DNA of 64,000 nucleotides, taken from the NCBI RefSeq assembly GCF_964199755.1, contig NC_133910.1, positions 12,718,711 to 12,782,710 on the forward strand, read 5' to 3'. The notes under the pieces are model-generated. The model was given only the letters and a program-made list of their open reading frames with translations. It had not been told where the DNA came from and ran no database searches. The DNA is from Larus michahellis (Eukaryota; Chordata; Aves; Charadriiformes; Laridae). Positions 23,938 through 35,308 of the stretch are shown in pieces (position 1 is the stretch's first letter; each line of letters starts with the position of its first letter). A program made the position numbers and the translations under genes.

Positions 23938-24047
23938 TTTTAAAAATTATTATTTTTAATTGGTTTGTTTTCGCGTTGATGCTCTCCGAGACTTCGGGAG
24001 ACGCCGTCCCCACCTGAGCGATCCAGCCACAATTCCCCCGGTTGAAG
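23821..24047 (+). other. FAM163B: FAM163B non-coding exon 1 (probable; 5' end unknown)
   Basis: A strong donor, GGTTGAAG|GTAAGCGG, ends at 24047 in the CpG island. The first coding exon of FAM163B begins with an acceptor and only 23 nt of 5' UTR, so an upstream non-coding exon is required. This is the best candidate on the right strand. The given start is arbitrary, since no start signal is clear. Other first exons inside the large intron cannot be excluded. Confidence 0.4.
23906..23940. repeat. (ATT)n microsatellite
   Basis: About ten ATT units flanked by T- and A-rich DNA, embedded in the otherwise GC-rich promoter or first-exon region of FAM163B. Confidence 0.95.
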
Positions 24048-27000
24048 GTAAGCGGGGAGGGCAGCGCGGAGCGGGCAGCGGCGCGGAGGCTCCGCCGCCG
24101 GCGGACCGACCTCCCCCGGCTCTGCCTGGGCTCCTTCTCGCCGTCCTTCCCAACGGTGGGGTCTTTTGCGGTGCTTTTCCTCCTGTTTACTTCTCTCCCC
24201 CCTCCCTCGTCCTCCTCCCGGAGCATCCTAACCTGCCTTTCAGCAGCGGTGGGGGAACCGGCAGCTAACCCCCGGTCCCGGGGGAATGCCTGGAAGGAGA
24301 GCAGGCAGAGGAGTAGCCCCGGCTGCCAGAGTTGGAGCTGGGAAGGGGTTCGGAGAGGGGAGGCAGAGCAAACAGGGACACGGAGAATCGCACAGCATCT
24401 GCTCCCCGATAGCCTGTCTCAGGGGGACTGGCCAAGCCCCACCACCTTAGACCAGGCTGAAAAATACCGGGATGCTCCAGGCTTGATTTTCTCTCGTCCT
24501 GCAGTGCCTTTAGTTTCAAAGCCATGCCTGTGAAGGAGGTCACGAAAGCATCTCTCAGGGGTGGAGTGGCAAAGCTGCCCCCATCCCATGCCCTAGCTGG
24601 GTGTGTGGGTCATGTCCTTCTCTGCCCCGGGGACAACTCATCCTCCTTTGCACGCTTGGCATGGGGCTGAAACTGGCCTCTCTTGGTCGCCTGTCTGGGC
24701 TTCTCACCCGGAGCCATGTGTCTAGCACAAGGGTTTGTTCCTATCTATCTCATGTCCTGGCCCCGGAGGATGTAGGAACCCCCCACTGCATCCAGGTGAG
24801 CTTGTAGCGATCACCCCAGGTTAGGCAGCAAACCAGCTCACACACCACAAAGCGATGGTGACGGGGAGGAATCCAGAGGTGAATGCAAGGAAGGGGGAAG
24901 CATAATTATCTGTGGGTTGTTTTTGTCACTATTTAGTTAACACAACAGCTGTCTAGGTCTGTGCTCTCAGAAGCACATGGACGTTGCTCGGTATGTTAAA
25001 GGTAGTCTGCAGGCTCGGGGGGGCTGTGGGAGGGAGAGAGAAATCCCCCAAGGGAAGATGGCTTTTCATTTCCCCATATCGACTGGTTTCAGACAGGATT
25101 ATTTATATTTGACATAACAGATCACCAAACTAGGAAGGTAGTGGGGGTGTGCTCATACTCATTAAGGTAGACAGTTTTCTGACAGAATAAATTAAAGGTA
25201 AGAGAAAACTGCACTTTGAGGTTCAACAGATTGTCTTCTAGCCTAAAATGAGCAGTGAAATCAGCATAAAACCTAGATGGTAAAATCACGCGCTTCAGTC
25301 TTTCGTGATGGATGCCTGTCATTTTAGGAAAGCTGGCAGATATCCCGATGTTTAGAGTGCAGACAGTGCTCCTGAGTGACCTCGTTGGAGCAAAAGTACC
25401 CAGAGTGATGGGGTTTTTTTAGTCATTGCATCTTGTCTTCACTGAGAAAGCAACTAAATTATAATGCTGTTAAGGGGAAATAGTTTATGTCAATTTTACA
25501 TGTAAGCGCCTGAACTATCCGCACACCTGGATTTAGGCACTTGCCCTGTTGCGATGGTGCGTGAATAATGGAAGGTTGTTTGCAGCCTTTTATGGTTGGT
25601 TTTCATCTCGTCTGAAACGAGCAGAAAGATGCATTACGGCTGTCAGCGGATGAAACGAGATTTCAAACACCTTAAAGACCGTGCAGCTGTAATTAGAAGT
25701 GTAACCTCCTTCCTCTGCGTGTCAGGATTTCCGTGCAGAACGATGACAGGACCTCTTGGGGAACGGTGCTGGTGCTCAGTAGATATAAAGAACTTCAACA
25801 AAATCCCCCGCAAAGTGACTGATGTTGATTTGTCACCCCTCGGTACATTGGTTCTCACTTATGAAAGATGCAGGGATGTGAGGGGAAAGGAAGGAAACAG
25901 CATTTGCTCCTCTCTGTTTTCTTGTCAGTGAATACAGACTACGAATACAGGCAGTTCTTAAATACCCGTGCCTTCCCGAGCACAGAAGAGTTGCAGAACG
26001 TTACCAGCACTGGGGTTACTGGCTGTATCTCTGCTGTGCTTCTCTTCGCTTTCCAGCAAAGAGAAGATTGGTCTGGCTGTCATGTCTCCTCCTGATCCTT
26101 TTCCATTGCAGCTGCAGCAGTCCCCAAAACCTTGTGTAGGTGACACAAGAGCCAAACCTGAAGGTTTGTTCTCGCGGGCTTCACAATCTAAGAACATGTT
26201 CAGAAGTGACAGAGGACCTGCTCACTGCCGGTGGTGTATTAATCCAATTTTTTTTAAGGTAGTCCCGTGTCTAAAGCCTCAGAACGCCTGCTGACCCCGC
26301 AGCCATACCTAAGCACCCCTTTTAGGCTCCTTTAAAAGTTTTGCTGGGGGACAGATACAAAGACGTAAAGGTGCTTAATGCCCTTGGGCATTTATGTGCA
26401 GCCCAGAGAGCTTAGCGGCACCCTCGCAGGCTGAAGAAGTCCGTGCCACTGACGTTTGGGCACATCAGGGTATGTCCTCGGTGCCCAGCGTGGGGGTCAG
26501 CGAGGGGTTTTGCCACTGGCCAAGCTGTAAGATATTTATTTATGTACCTCGGAGCTTTTCATTTGGCTGCGCAGTGCTTAGCTGTGTTAGTGCTGGTGTA
26601 AGAAATGGGGATAACTTGGCACCTTCTCGCTCGTCGTGTTCTGGTACCTGGCTGTCGTGTTGTCATGGATATGGATAAGGACATGGCCAGTGAAGAGGTG
26701 CTTGTTGCTGGCAGGGCCCCGCACCCACGGCTTGTCAGGCAACGTACGCCATTGAAGAAGAGCAGGGAAGGGGTGGAGGAGAGGTGGCAGGTGTTGGGGT
26801 TGAACTTGCAACTCGTTCCCATTCTAATTTACACTTCTTCCCGTGTCGTCGCCTGTTATGTCCTTCTCTCCTCATGATCTAATCTATCACAGCAGGCAGG
26901 ATTGGTTCACCCTGTGCCTGAGAAAAAAGCATATATCCCAGCACCACAGATAGATTGGCAAAGGGATGACAAATTGGTTGGGTGGTGGACTCTGCCCCTC

Positions 27001-28679
27001 TTCGGACCTTCCAGGCCAACCCAGACCAGGCTGGGACCTCAGGAACCTGCGAGCCCTGCGATCCCTTCAAGAACAGCCCAGGGCAGAGGTCAGCTGGAAA
27101 GGCTGGGGAACAAAATTAAAAGTCATAATAACATTTTGAAACATCCTTGGACCCTGGAAAGCTTAATAACAGCCATGACCCATTAATAAGAGTTCAGGGC
27201 ACCCCAGAAAGGACCTGGCTCCTGTCGACTGTGCAGTTCTCAAGGTGCCTGTGCTGAGGCAGTGTGGAGAGGGAATAGGAACGGAACCGATTTAGGCCAA
27301 AATCACAAAGCCTATGATTTTTCCCCATCCTACATGACTGGGAGTACGGATTTCTCACTGGAGTTGGGAGGGCAGCAGTGTACGCTGCAGCCTTGGACAC
27401 TGTTGGGAGATGGTGGCATCTCCCTCAGCGTGTGCTGGTGCTCCTCTTGGCAGGCCATGGAGTGAAGACAAATGAATCAGGGGCTGGGGGACTTTTGTTT
27501 ACCCTCTCACTGCAGACAGAGTTTTATCTCACTTGTTGAAGCAAGTACCTGTGATGGGTCAGAGCTGGTGTTCGGCTTCATCCAGAATAATGGCACAGGA
27601 CGGGCTGAGACATCTTCCCCAAGGTTGCCTGGCCACCAGCGCAGCTCAGCCCCTCCTCGCTGCCTCCAATGCTTCTCTCCCCATCCCTTACCTCCGGGAC
27701 AAAAGCCACCCGCAGCGACACACCACCCACCATGGCGGTTCGTGAGCTTTGCCAGGCTTTGCTTGACAGTAACACTGATTTTCTCCCCAGCTGGAAAGCG
27801 AGTGCCGCCCGTACCTGCCCAGGAGCCCCGGGGAGGGCTGCGGCTCCCGCGTGGGGCTGAGCTGAAGGTGGACACGGCTCTGCCGCCCTGGGAAACATCT
27901 CTCTGCTCCGCAGCTTTTATCAAAGAGATGGAAACTTGTCACATTCTCTCTGCAACCATATCTGACATTATCCAAGCAATTTGCCCTTGGTGTGTTTCCA
28001 GAAATAGTCAGGCCTACAGTAGACACGGGTGACATCTGGATGCATTACTGTTGAGTTCAAAAACATTCAGTAAACAAGGCAGGATCTATTGTTTAAAGGT
28101 TATTTCAAAAGACTCCCAGCGAGTTATCTGGCCGTGCGATGGGGAAAGCCTTAATGGCACTGTGATAATTGCCTTTTTTCTGAAGGACATTTTAGAGGTG
28201 AGTTACCAAAAACCCAAAAGCAAGTCCCGTCCTCGCCAGGCCAGGGGGACCTGATCCAACCTGAAAAACGTGAGTTTTTCTCTTTATTTCAATGCTGGTT
28301 GAATCAGGCTGGGGAAGCGTGTGTCTGGCTGTGGGAGGAGCAGGCTGGGGGGCGCAGATGGGGGATGCAGGGGAGACCACCAGCAGTTCAACAGTAAAAA
28401 AAGGTCTCAGAGCAGCATAATAGGGCAGCAGGGTTCTCATCAGCAGGGAGGGCGAGAGAAAGAGTCTTCCCCAAGCCTCTGAAAAGAAAATAAATGTCAT
28501 TAGCAGCGGATAAAGCAACCGGCTGTGAGCACCTGAGAGGAGGGTGGGAGGCTCTGCAGGGAGCGGGGGGGCTGGCAGGGTCTGCCAGCACTTGGAGGGC
28601 TCGATGAGGCCGCCGGAGGAGATGCTCTGCAGCCCACATCTTTATTCATCGTGTCCCCGCTCAGTTAATAGCCTCCTGA

Positions 28680-28811
28680 TGGAGAAAAAGAAAGAAAAAG
28701 AAAAAGAAAAAGAAAAAGAAAAAGAAAAAGAAAAAGAAAAAGAAAAAGAAAAAGAAAAAGAAAAAGAAAAAGAAAAAGAAAAAGAAAAAGAAAAAGAAAA
28801 AGAAAAAGAAG
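28680..28811. repeat. (GAAAAA)n hexanucleotide array
   Basis: About 21 tandem copies of GAAAAA, nearly perfect. Lys-Glu and poly-Phe reading frames across it are repeat artefacts. Confidence 0.97.
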
Positions 28812-29274
28812 GGGGAGTGAATTTTTGGCAGAAGCCAAGTGCCAGCCATCATCCCCTTCCCTCGCCCAGGTGACAAGGACGCTGCCCGCATGTGGCAGGA
28901 GGGAAGAGACGTGGCTTTGCTGTCACTCACACCAGCCTTGCACCTGCAGGCGCTCCTGCCAGAAATAACCTCTGGCTTCTTACCTTGTCCCCAGGGCAAA
29001 CAGAATTAATTGTCACCATTAATTTCATGCCCCTCGGAGAGCCGTGATGGGGAGGAAATCACGTCGTGGTCTCCCACATCTTTCTTTCTTGTTTTGCCGC
29101 TGATTTTCTCTGAGGGGAGGATGGGGGGAGCGTGATCGGGGGGTGCCCGTGGAGTCCTGGAGCCGACCGGAGCGCTCTGCCCACAGCGGGACCATCCCGT
29201 CCCGGGCGCTGGCTCCAGCCCTCTTTCTCCTCATCTGGTGCTGCCGTGAGGCTGTGTCAACGCTGCAGAGGAGC

Positions 29275-29334
29275 GTCGAGAGCTGTTCTGAGCTGTTCAG
29301 AGCCATTCCGAGCCATTCCGAGCTGTTCAGAGCC
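29275..29334. repeat. 10-bp degenerate tandem repeat
   Basis: About six units alternating GAGCTGTTC and GAGCCATTCC in a short array. Confidence 0.75.
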
Positions 29335-31859
29335 CACACACCCCAGCCTGCCTCTCCCTATTCCCTATCCGCTGCCTTCCTCCTCCTCATCAGCCCTGCC
29401 CTCCCGCCGGCCACTCGCTGCTCCTGCTCTCCAGCCCCATCCTCGTCTCCCTTCCTGTCCGAGGTACCAATTACAGACAACTTAGGTGGTGAGATAACCA
29501 TCAGAAGCTGCCAGCCTGAAAAATAGGCTTTGGTGGAAAAGCTTTTAGGTTTTTTTTTTTTATTTTATTTTAAATTGCCACTAAACTCCAGCTTAGGCTC
29601 TTGAAGGCTGCACTGGTTGGCCTCTCTTGGGCAGGGGATAAAGGAGATGATCTTCTCGCCCGGCGGGGGACGAAGCCCTCCGCACTGCCAGCTTTAGGTA
29701 TGGCTTTGAGGCCACGCTATGGCTTTTCTCTAGGTACACGTTCGTCACGGGGGTCTGAGCCGCAGAAGCTCATAAGCTCATTACATTGGGGGAATTGCAA
29801 GCGGTGGGCGCGCCACACGGCTGGGATTTCCTTCCTTTCTGCTGGAGGGGAAACTGTGAGGAAAAGTCCTTTGTGGCTTCATTTTTTGCTGTGCAGAGCG
29901 ATCCCTTGTTCCTCAGCTGCCTGAAAAAATCTAGGCTGGACCATCATGGACAAAGGTGGCCTCTTGTAGCACTGCCTGCTCCTCGGGGACCTGCAGAGCT
30001 GGCATCAGCAGAGGCCAGGTTGGCTCTTTGCTCACAGAGAGTTTCGGTCTGTTTGAGTTTAAAGGGGAAAACACATCGGCATTAATGAAAGGGAACTGGC
30101 TGCCTGGGCGTAGATAAATACCCAGATTGCTGGGTGATGTGGCTGCTTTGAAAACTCTCTGGGGACGGGCCACAGCCTTATGAAGGATTCAGAAGTCGTT
30201 GTCTCCCCCGACCTCTCCCCAGCTCGGGTCATTTCAACCGAAGGGGGTCAAAATGTCTCGAGATTGAAAGACTCATCACAGCAGCACTGATCACAGCAGC
30301 GCGATGTCTTGGGCTTTGTTGTAAAAGATGATAGCCAGGCTCCATCGCAGCTGGCATTTGCTGTGATGATGCGGGAGCCTGCCTGGAGACAGAGGGACTT
30401 CACAGGCGAGTGCCAGAGGACCCCAAAGCGGCAGCGTTACAGCCTGCACATCGCAGCTCTGCTAAAACATCCCCTTACAGGCACCGTTTCCCGTGAGAAA
30501 AATAACCCACCTATAAATAGCATTGCTCATTTTTATTCCCAATATTCCACCTTTGCTCCTCTGGGTTGGTTGGTTGTTTTTTTTTTTTTCCCTAGGAAAT
30601 AATACAGTATTTTCCGCCGCGACCAGCAGGGACGGTGCAATCCCAGTACAGAGCTCTTTTTCTGAAACCCGCCGTTTCCTTCCCCGTTGAAGCCGAGGGT
30701 GTTGCTTGGGCTTTGCCGCACGGTTTGCATCTGGATTCCCTTTGCTCTGAGTGGGGATTTGGTTTAAGACCAGTCGTGGGTTCCTCCTGCCTGAGCTTTG
30801 GCAAACCATTAGCTCTCTCCTTTGTTGCCAGCTTCATCTCCAGACGACCGGCTGTGCGGCGCGGGCAGCTCTCCCTCGCCGGTGCATTGTCCCTGCAGGC
30901 AGCGACGCTCCTTCTCCCTCCTGCCTTCCCACCCTTGCATCTGCAGAACAGCAGCGTGCACGTTGACACTCTTTAGTTAACACAATATACGTGAGTCACG
31001 TAGCGAGGCATGGTGCCTTTTGTGGCAATCCAAGCTAAACTCCCTTCCTGGGGAGAAAAATAGAGTATCGAGGCTGCCAGAGGCTCGGTTTTGAGCAAGT
31101 GCTGTGGTGCCGCGGCTAGGAAATGCATGGCCCCGCTGCTGGGGATCTCTCCCCGTCTCCCTCGGCGAGCGGGGATTTCCAGGGATGCAATTTTTTATAA
31201 GGCTCTCACGTGGAAGGCAAAGGAGGTGTCTTGGTTTGATTGGTGTCGCCTGCTGGGTAGCTAAGCCCTGGGAAGATTAGTGGTGGGATCTGGGGGAAAA
31301 ATAGCTTTGCTGCGAGAGTGGGAGTGGAGCTGGGAGGGGAAGGATAATAAGCGTTGATTTGGGCTTGCTGTTAGGTGAATTTTGTGGTTTTATTGTTGCG
31401 TTACACAAAGGAGAGGCTGGGGGCATCGTTCAAACTTACGTCTGTCCCGTGGCTTTCCTTTGAGATGCCTTTCCCTGTGCAAACAGGGATAGGGCAAAAA
31501 GCTGCGTGGTTTGGCGGCCCCCCCTTCCCAATCCAAATACGTTAAAGCGCTCAAAAGGTGTTTCTCAAGCCCCTCCAGGTGACCCAGCTGTCACCAAAGC
31601 CGTTTTCTTACCGATTGCACCGGAGCCAAAGACGTACCCGCGGAAGGGCAGCTCCAGTCTGGGTGCTGGTGCCCCTGAGCTCGTCCCAGCTCCGGCAGAA
31701 GCTCCCAGGGCGTTTGGCACCTCGAGGCCACAAACCCTGATTTTTTCAGGGTGTAAGAAGTGTTAAGTTGTAAGAAGTGCCGGGGGTGCCCGCTGTGCAG
31801 GGTGTCGCGGAGCAGAGGAGCGGGGCAGGCTGAGCCGCAGCCGGGAAACAGCCTCAAGT

Positions 31860-32080
31860 AGGATGGATATTAGGAAAAAATTTCTTCAGGGAAGGGGTCA
31901 TCCAGCATTGGACCAGGCTGCCCGGGGAAGTGGTGGAGTCGCCATCCCTGGAGGCGTGTAAAAGACGGGTAGACGTGGTGCTGAGGGACGTGGGTTCGTG
32001 GTAACTTGGCAGCGCTGGGTTAGCGGTTGGACTCGATGATCTGAAAGGTCTCTTCTAACCATAATGATTCTGTGATTATT
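31860..32080 (+). mobile_element. CR1 LINE 3' fragment in FAM163B intron 1
   Basis: Contains GATATTAGGAAAAAATTTCTTC, CAGGCTGCCCGGGGAAGTGG, TGGACTCGATGATCTGAAAGG and the terminal ATAATGATTCTGTGATT. About 220 bp, 5' truncated, and of a different and older subfamily than the copies at 39.3 and 59.4 kb. Confidence 0.92.
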
Positions 32081-35000
32081 CGCGGCTGTTTCGACGTGGG
32101 TTCACGTCCAGGACAATCCCGGCTGCGCTTTGCAGAGGAGGCCTGCGGGTATCCCCCCGGCCAGCCCGGATGCGACATCCTGTGGGCAGGCACATCCCCC
32201 TGAGGTAAAGACAATCACAATATTTATACAATTAATATTAGACAGTTCCAGCTTGCTTTTTCTGATTTGCAACAGTTTAACATTACTGACTTCTCAAGAG
32301 TTATTCCCGATTCTCACGGTAGCTCGTGGGAGCAGATTCAGCCCACAGAAAGTCGGGTTTTCTTGGTCGCACATATTTTCCCTTGTGTTTCTGGCATCAC
32401 ATCTTTGTTTTTGTTGTATTTTTAAATAAAACAACATAGGTTATAGAAAACACAAGATTGCGATACTGGTTTCTGAGAAACCAAGCGCTGATCTTACTTG
32501 CTTTCTGGGATATCTGTGTAAATATTATGTTATATTGTTGTATGTTAGGATCGACAGGCAAAGGGCAGGTCGTTAAAATGTTGTCTGGCTTCATTGGTAG
32601 TAAATATAAAGCCTGAATATTGCTGGGTTATGGCGGGACTGTTGCCTGCAGAGGATTAGAGTCGCCCAGCCTCAGAAACGCGTAACACTGGCACCCTGGT
32701 GCTGTAGCCAGCGCTTGGGTTCTGCTCAAAAAGAGACGATTTCCAAAAATGCATACAGATGAGAACGTTTGCAGGAACCCGCAAAGAAATAGTGCTTTGT
32801 TTGATAGGAATGCTAGCATCGCCGTGTAACCCGAGGGCCACAGTCTTGTGCTATTTCGTGATATCCTACTTCAGCCGACCCGCAGCAGAACTCAGGCATC
32901 CTGGGATCACGGCAGAAATTCCTGGGCTCCCAAGCTCGCCGCTGTCAAGCCCAGGAGCAGGAAGGTTGCAGGCTGCTTTGTTAAACCGGCCCGTGGCTTG
33001 AATGAATGTATTCCCGGTTCCCAGAGGAGACCTGTGGTCTGTTTATCCTCGCGAGGGGCATCTCCTGCAGGCAGAGCTCCGTCGCGAGTCGGGCGCCTGC
33101 GTTTCGGTGGGCTCTGTTCTGCTAACCAGGCACAGGGCCGTGGAGACGCTCACGTTTGCAGGTCTGGGTTTTGTAAGACTTAAACTTATCAGTTAAGCGG
33201 GTTTCTGTGTGGTTTACCGTTGAGGGGGGCTGTTAATGAAGTGCTCGTTGTGGTCCTACAGCGTTGGCGTGGGCAGGGTGATGTCTAGAGAGCTCAGACA
33301 ATCAGCCGAGTTCAGTGAAAGGCTTTGCTCTCTTGGTGGTGTGTTCCCAGTTCATCGGCACGCTTAGCTCTGGGGCAGAAAGTGTTATTTATAACAGCGT
33401 AACGCACCTACGACCCAAGGAGTTCAAGCAAACGCGTTCGAGCCGAGTGAGCTCACTGCGCAAGTGAAGAAAGGTGAAATTCAGCTGGGATTTGAAGGGT
33501 GGAGTGGGGCGGCGCTGGCGTGTGGGTCTCCTCCAGCTTTCCAGGACGGATGGAGGCATTTCTGTGTGCTCATCCCCGGGGGGTTACGTGATCTGACCGC
33601 CCCCCCCGCCCAGGGCTGCGGGAAGCTGCTGTTGGTGCCCTGGCCCATCCGCCCTTCGGCGAGGCCAAGGAAGGGCTCAAACGCCCAGGGGTGACCCAGG
33701 GCGCGGGTCTAAGGCTCGGCTTTCAAGGAGAAGCTCCTTGGCATTTTCTAGTCCTTCGAGGTGCCGCGAGTCAGGCGTCATTTAAGCGAGGAAGGCAGCA
33801 ACTGCAGCCTGCTGGGGAAGATGCCAGCACCGATGTGCTGCAAACACGAGGGGCCGGGGTGCGTGGAGCCCGATCCCTGCAGGTACCAAAGGCCGGCAGA
33901 AGCAGTGGGAGAGCCCTGCCCCACCAGCCTCGCCTGCCTCAGTTTCCCCTGCCGTTGGGTACCGGCGGTGGCTTTGCTTCGCTCCCGGGGATGGCGAGAG
34001 GACGGTGGGGTGCGTGTGGGGGGAGCACGAGCCGCCGCATCGCTCTCAAGGGCCTCTTGAGCATCCAGGAGTCATTTCAAAGGCAGGGTTGCGTCGCCCC
34101 AATGCTGACGCTAGGCAAAAAGATCCATCACATGTGTTTTGATTTCTGAAAGATGCTGTCCCTGGGAACAGTCGATATTTCAAACATTTGATCCCAGCAG
34201 CTCTGTGAAGCCCACATGGTTCGAGTGGAGCGATTTGTGCGAAGGTTTTTTTTCTGTTTCTTTATTTGCCTAATGATGGTTTTCAGCTGAGCTGTATGAA
34301 TTACCTTATCTTTTCTGCTTTTTTGCTCATGATTTTGTTGTTGAGGGTTTGGTTTTTTTCCTCTGAGTTAAATCTTTCCCTCTCTCATCTCCCAGGAAAA
34401 GCTGTAACAGAATTAAGGTGAGGAAAAAAGGAAAATTTACTGGAACAGATTCAGCGTAAGTTGCCAAGAATCTGAAATTACCCTCTCAGACGGGTCTGTA
34501 TTAATTCCCCTGATGCAGCAATGATAAATCCTTATTAAAAAGGATAACAGAAGGAGATTCTACTGCCTGTAGGAAAGCGCCTGGTCGCAAGCAATGAGGA
34601 AGCCCATCGCCTTCTTGTTCATGACCAGAGCGGTTTGCAAACGTCCGTGTCCTTCCCCGTGAGCCGTGGTGCTGCCACCAGCCCGAAGTGCAGGACGTTG
34701 CGTTGTGGAAGGCACGGATAGGAAGCGAGGCAAGTCCCACGTCCCCAGGTCCTGTGGGCAGTGGCTCTGCATTGGCAGCAGCAGTAAATCCCTGCGGGTT
34801 CACTCCTTGTGCTCTCTCCCCGTCTCTGGAAGTCCAGCCCTGGGAGCAGCACGCAGACAATAACTCAAATGAAGCGGTTTCTGACTACACCGAGCGGTGT
34901 GGAGGTGGATGTCACGCTCGCGGTGCCGATGACAGGGGGGCTGTGAGGGCTCCTTCCCTCCCCACCCGCAAATGCAACTCGTGCCCCACACAAGCGATGG

Positions 35001-35273
35001 GTCGGGCAGGGCAGGGGGCGCAGAGCTAGAGGCAGCCTCACATGGCAGTCCTTATCGTTCGTGTGTTGCTGCCAGTCCTTATCATTTATGTGTTACTTCC
35101 AGAATCGCTGGGCTCTCGCTGCCCTCTTCACTTCTTTATTCACGCGCCATGCTGCCTTGCTGGGCTGGGGTGGGAAAAACACTCTGCTTGCTTCTCGATA
35201 CACGGGCTGAACCTGCGCCTTTGCCAGAGCAATGTAAAGCTGTAGCTATGGAAACTCCCTACCCTTTTGTGTG

Positions 35274-35276
<3 letters not shown>

Positions 35277-35305
<29 letters not shown>
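35277..35305. repeat. Poly(T) tract
   Basis: 29 consecutive T, without a recognisable LINE or processed-gene body next to it. Confidence 0.9.

Positions 35306-35308
<3 letters not shown>

Larger units (their letters stand above)
23447..24130 (+). promoter_or_regulatory. FAM163B: CpG island and probable FAM163B promoter
   Basis: Very GC- and CpG-rich DNA (for example GGCCGCCCCCCGCCGCGCCG) with an inverted CCAAT box (CATTGGCGG near 23744). It is interrupted by G-runs, a (GT)n microsatellite and an (ATT)n microsatellite. It lies upstream of a good splice donor at 24048 on the FAM163B strand. No other gene in the window needs a promoter here. The assignment rests on position; a start site is not visible. 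Confidence 0.65.

Noticed and set aside
27472-28032. 186-codon plus-strand frame in FAM163B intron 1
   Set aside because: No domain, no conserved motif and no splice context. Long frames are common in GC-rich DNA with few stop codons.
28544-28999. Lys-Glu and poly-Phe reading frames
   Set aside because: Produced by the GAAAAA array, with no splice or domain evidence.
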